NCBI GenBank assembly: GCA_038496675.1
Contig: CM076669.1
Location: 6,752,656-6,816,655 of the forward strand
Direction of reading: 5' to 3'
Origin: Rachycentron canadum
Lineage: Eukaryota > Chordata > Actinopteri > Carangiformes > Rachycentridae
DNA: 64,000 bases
This document shows, piece by piece, positions 62,125 to 64,000 of this stretch. The notes beneath the pieces are model-generated. The model was not told the origin of the DNA, made no database searches, and worked only from the letters and a program-made list of their open reading frames with translations. How positions within the stretch are numbered: the stretch's first letter is position 1; each line of letters begins with the position of its first letter. Position numbers and translations under genes: made by a program.

Positions 62125-62147
62125 TGCACGCACGCACGCACGCACGC
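62089..62147. repeat. (CGCA)n tetranucleotide microsatellite
   Basis: Fifty-nine nt of CGCA units with a single t interruption near 62,124. It is open in all forward frames (Arg-Thr-His-Ala runs) and in reverse (Cys-Val-Arg-Ala), which explains the long shadow frames here. The GC-rich alternating purine-pyrimidine sequence favours Z-DNA. It is CpG-dense and so likely mutable if methylated. Confidence 0.97.
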
Positions 62148-62707
62148 TTGACCCTGGCCACCCACACCACTCACATTGTGTCTTTGAATGGTGGAAGTAT
62201 AGTTCTGTTCTGAGTACAGAGTACAGTTTGCTGAATTCTGATTAGAAGGAAATATTAACATGATTAAAACAAAAACTACTAAAGAAAAAACTACTTCAAA
62301 GAAGGAGACAGTAAAAAAAAAGTCATGTTCTTGCAGTGGATTCAATTGTGCACCACATTTTGTAGCTTATTATAGTAGCAGATGAGCTGGCTTTCACACT
62401 CAGACGCACACACACCAGAACAAGGCTGCCAGATGTTAAAACTGTCAAGTGTGAATTCGGCTTGAGAGTTTAATTGCTTAGCTAGCTTGTGCACATAGGT
62501 TGATTTGATAGCTACGCTGCACATGGCACCGCCAAGATAACAGACCTGCAGCTGGAGCGTACTGCCACTATGTCTTAGCAAGTGCATGTGTGAGTGTGTG
62601 TGGCTGGGGGAAGTGCAGTGGCTGCACAAGTCATCCATCAAAGCCAACTAAAGGAGAGATTTTTTTTTGGAAGGCATAAGGATATGGCATCTTGGTCCCA
62701 TCAGGCA

Positions 62708-62905
62708 GATGTCACCATATGGAAGACCCAGCCAATGATATTTCATGGACACAAAAGGCAGGTCATGCCATTTGGACTTTTGAGGGACGCTACCAGTGCC
62801 CATAGCACTTTTAGTTCTTTCCTAGAGAAAGTTAGAGGAAGGCTAAAACGAGGTATAATTGGGTTTTGTATCTGCCGAAGTGGATTTAGTGATATTCAAA
62901 CGTAA
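62708..62905 (+). mobile_element. Ty3/Gypsy retrotransposon reverse-transcriptase fragment, decayed
   Basis: The frame (open 62,594-62,905) carries WKT at 62,720, then six residues, GH, and VMPFGL at 62,762-62,779. Next comes SAHSTF in the position of the family's NAPATF, then FLEKVRGRL. The order and spacing of WKT...GH...VMPFGL are diagnostic of the RT domain of Ty3/Gypsy elements. The catalytic Y-x-D-D box expected next is not present (CICRSGFSD stands there) and the frame ends at TAA. No LTR, protease, RNase H or integrase was recognised around it. It is an isolated, non-functional fossil in an SND1 intron, opposite to the gene's direction. Residues upstream of about 39 are probably not element-derived. 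Confidence 0.7.
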
Positions 62906-64000
62906 AAGGTGAAATTACATTTCTGAGAAAAATGAAACTAGGAAAAACTCTATGAACGCTTTTTCCAACCTCTGCATCTGCCTGCCAAGTCAAGAGCACT
63001 ACAACACAATATCCACAGATGATGGCTGCCATACCGGAACTATCACGGTGAGCCTCTTTATCCTCTGGTTGGGAGGGCGGCTTCCCTGGCTCGCCCTCAT
63101 CTTTCACTGTTCTCCTCACTTCAGCTCAGTGTGACAACAGCCAATCAATGAGCAGCTGAACACCGATGATGACTGCCTTCGGATTCTGAACAGCTCCACA
63201 TATCCGGCCCCGGATCCTTCTTTTAGTTTTTCTATCGACTCCAGTCGTGAAGCATAATGGCTCATTTACAACACCAACAGAAGCCTAACTCACGTGGTGA
63301 AGGAGCAAAGGTGTGATGCAAATTGTAAGGAAAAAGATATGATGCTCCACCAAAGGATGAAGCTCAAAACTGTTTAGAGGTTCAGGTGAGAAGAAGAGGG
63401 GAGGAGAACGTGACAGAACTGAAACGGTGGTCATGAACAGAGGGAAAGGGAAAAGAAAATTCAGTTGTTGGAGGGGGTGAGGGTGGCAGAAGGCAGCGGG
63501 TGACAGCGTGCTTGTCTGGATGACCCTACAGAGCTCCCATATGTCAGACAGATGCCATGTTTGGTGAGCAGTGGCCACGGACACTGGCAGTAGCAGAGAC
63601 TATGCTGTTTGGCTGAGGAGGATGCTGTGTGTGGAGGAGTGTCCCCTGTGTGTGTGTAGTCATATGCAAGATGCATCAAAACTACTGTAAGAAAGTTGAA
63701 CAAAGTCAGGTTTGTTGTAATTACACATCAACACTATACATTTGAGTAAATTTATCACAGCATTGTGAGACAAGAAATCACTTGATGCTTAAGAAAAAGA
63801 TTGTTTACAACTACTGGAGGGTGTGGGGGCATATATATACTATATATATGCTATATATAAGGCATTATCTTATCATTAGATAACTGATATATTAGTGCCC
63901 AACAATTAAGTAAGATTTTACCTATTTGAAATTGTAAAATATTGATGATAGAAAATCACTATGTGGCAGTCGTTGATATTATAGCAGGCCACCACAAATA
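62906..64000 (-). other. SND1: SND1 intron continued, no exon seen
   Basis: GC-richer to about 63,300 with several short frames on both strands. The 99-residue minus frame at 63,285-63,584 is pyrimidine-rich and ends in a gtgagt word, but its peptide does not fit SND1. A TA-rich microsatellite lies at 63,832-63,859. The expected upstream SND1 exon was not found. Confidence 0.5.
63832..63859. repeat. (TA)n microsatellite, interrupted
   Basis: Three short TA runs separated by single C or GC interruptions, seen directly near the right edge. Confidence 0.9.

Larger units (their letters stand above)
60403..62707 (-). other. SND1: Probable next SND1 intron, left part
   Basis: Begins at the acceptor of the 45-nt exon. 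I looked on the minus strand for the exon expected to encode the residues just before VTEYLN and did not find it, so this intron probably exceeds 3.6 kb. It contains a MITE copy, a 20-bp tandem duplication and a CGCA repeat. A CpG-richer piece at 60,690-60,940 holds an unrecognised 81-residue plus-strand frame. Confidence 0.6.

Noticed and set aside
61739..62170. 143-residue minus-strand frame and its plus-strand partners
   Set aside because: Their length comes from the CGCA repeat, which has no stop in any frame; peptides are Arg-Ala-Cys-Val or Arg-Thr-His-Ala runs.
63285..63584. Possible upstream SND1 exon ending at a gtgagt donor
   Set aside because: The peptide is pyrimidine-tract derived and does not resemble the SND1 sequence expected before VTEYLN.

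Overview
The window is animal nuclear DNA, most likely from a teleost fish. The only securely recognised gene is intron-split, with vertebrate splice sites and a C-terminus I recognise as vertebrate SND1. Several dispersed repeats look teleost-type: a Tc1-like element of the salmonid/percomorph kind, a five-copy palindrome-ended MITE-like family, a repeat carrying AGGTCAAAGGTCA-like boxes, and SINE/MITE-type elements. There are also many CA/TG microsatellites. No operons, bacterial or viral genes, CRISPR arrays, rRNA or intact tRNA genes were seen. Repeat family assignments rest on memory of consensus sequences, because no search could be run.

Layout. (1) Positions 1 to about 58,160 form a long stretch with no convincing protein-coding gene. 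It is AT-rich and holds simple repeats, transposon fossils and a few GC-richer islets (14.7-15.5 kb, 36.9-37.3 kb, 44.7-45.7 kb) that could be enhancers, exons of unrecognised or non-coding transcripts, or chance open frames. (2) On the minus strand at 58,286-60,402 lie the last two coding exons of SND1 (Tudor-SN, p100). They are a 45-nt penultimate exon and a terminal exon with 66 coding nt and a short 3' UTR, and together they encode the last 36 residues. (3) Positions 60,403-64,000 are most likely the next upstream SND1 intron. It contains a MITE copy, a long CGCA tetranucleotide repeat and a decayed Ty3/Gypsy reverse-transcriptase fragment. The rest of SND1 lies beyond the right edge.

The left 58 kb is therefore the 3' flank of SND1. 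In human this flank holds miR-129-1 and then LEP; I looked for the miR-129 mature sequences by eye on both strands and did not find them. Points for a second look are a near-perfect CTCF core beside a run of TAAT motifs at 22.0-22.5 kb, a back-to-back POU motif at 41.4 kb, three compact inverted repeats at 35.0, 56.9 and 57.7 kb, paired CTAATTAG boxes in the last SND1 intron, a CpG cluster at 45.4 kb, and two exon-like segments at 8.3 and 15.4 kb. I saw no evidence of a new multi-gene system.
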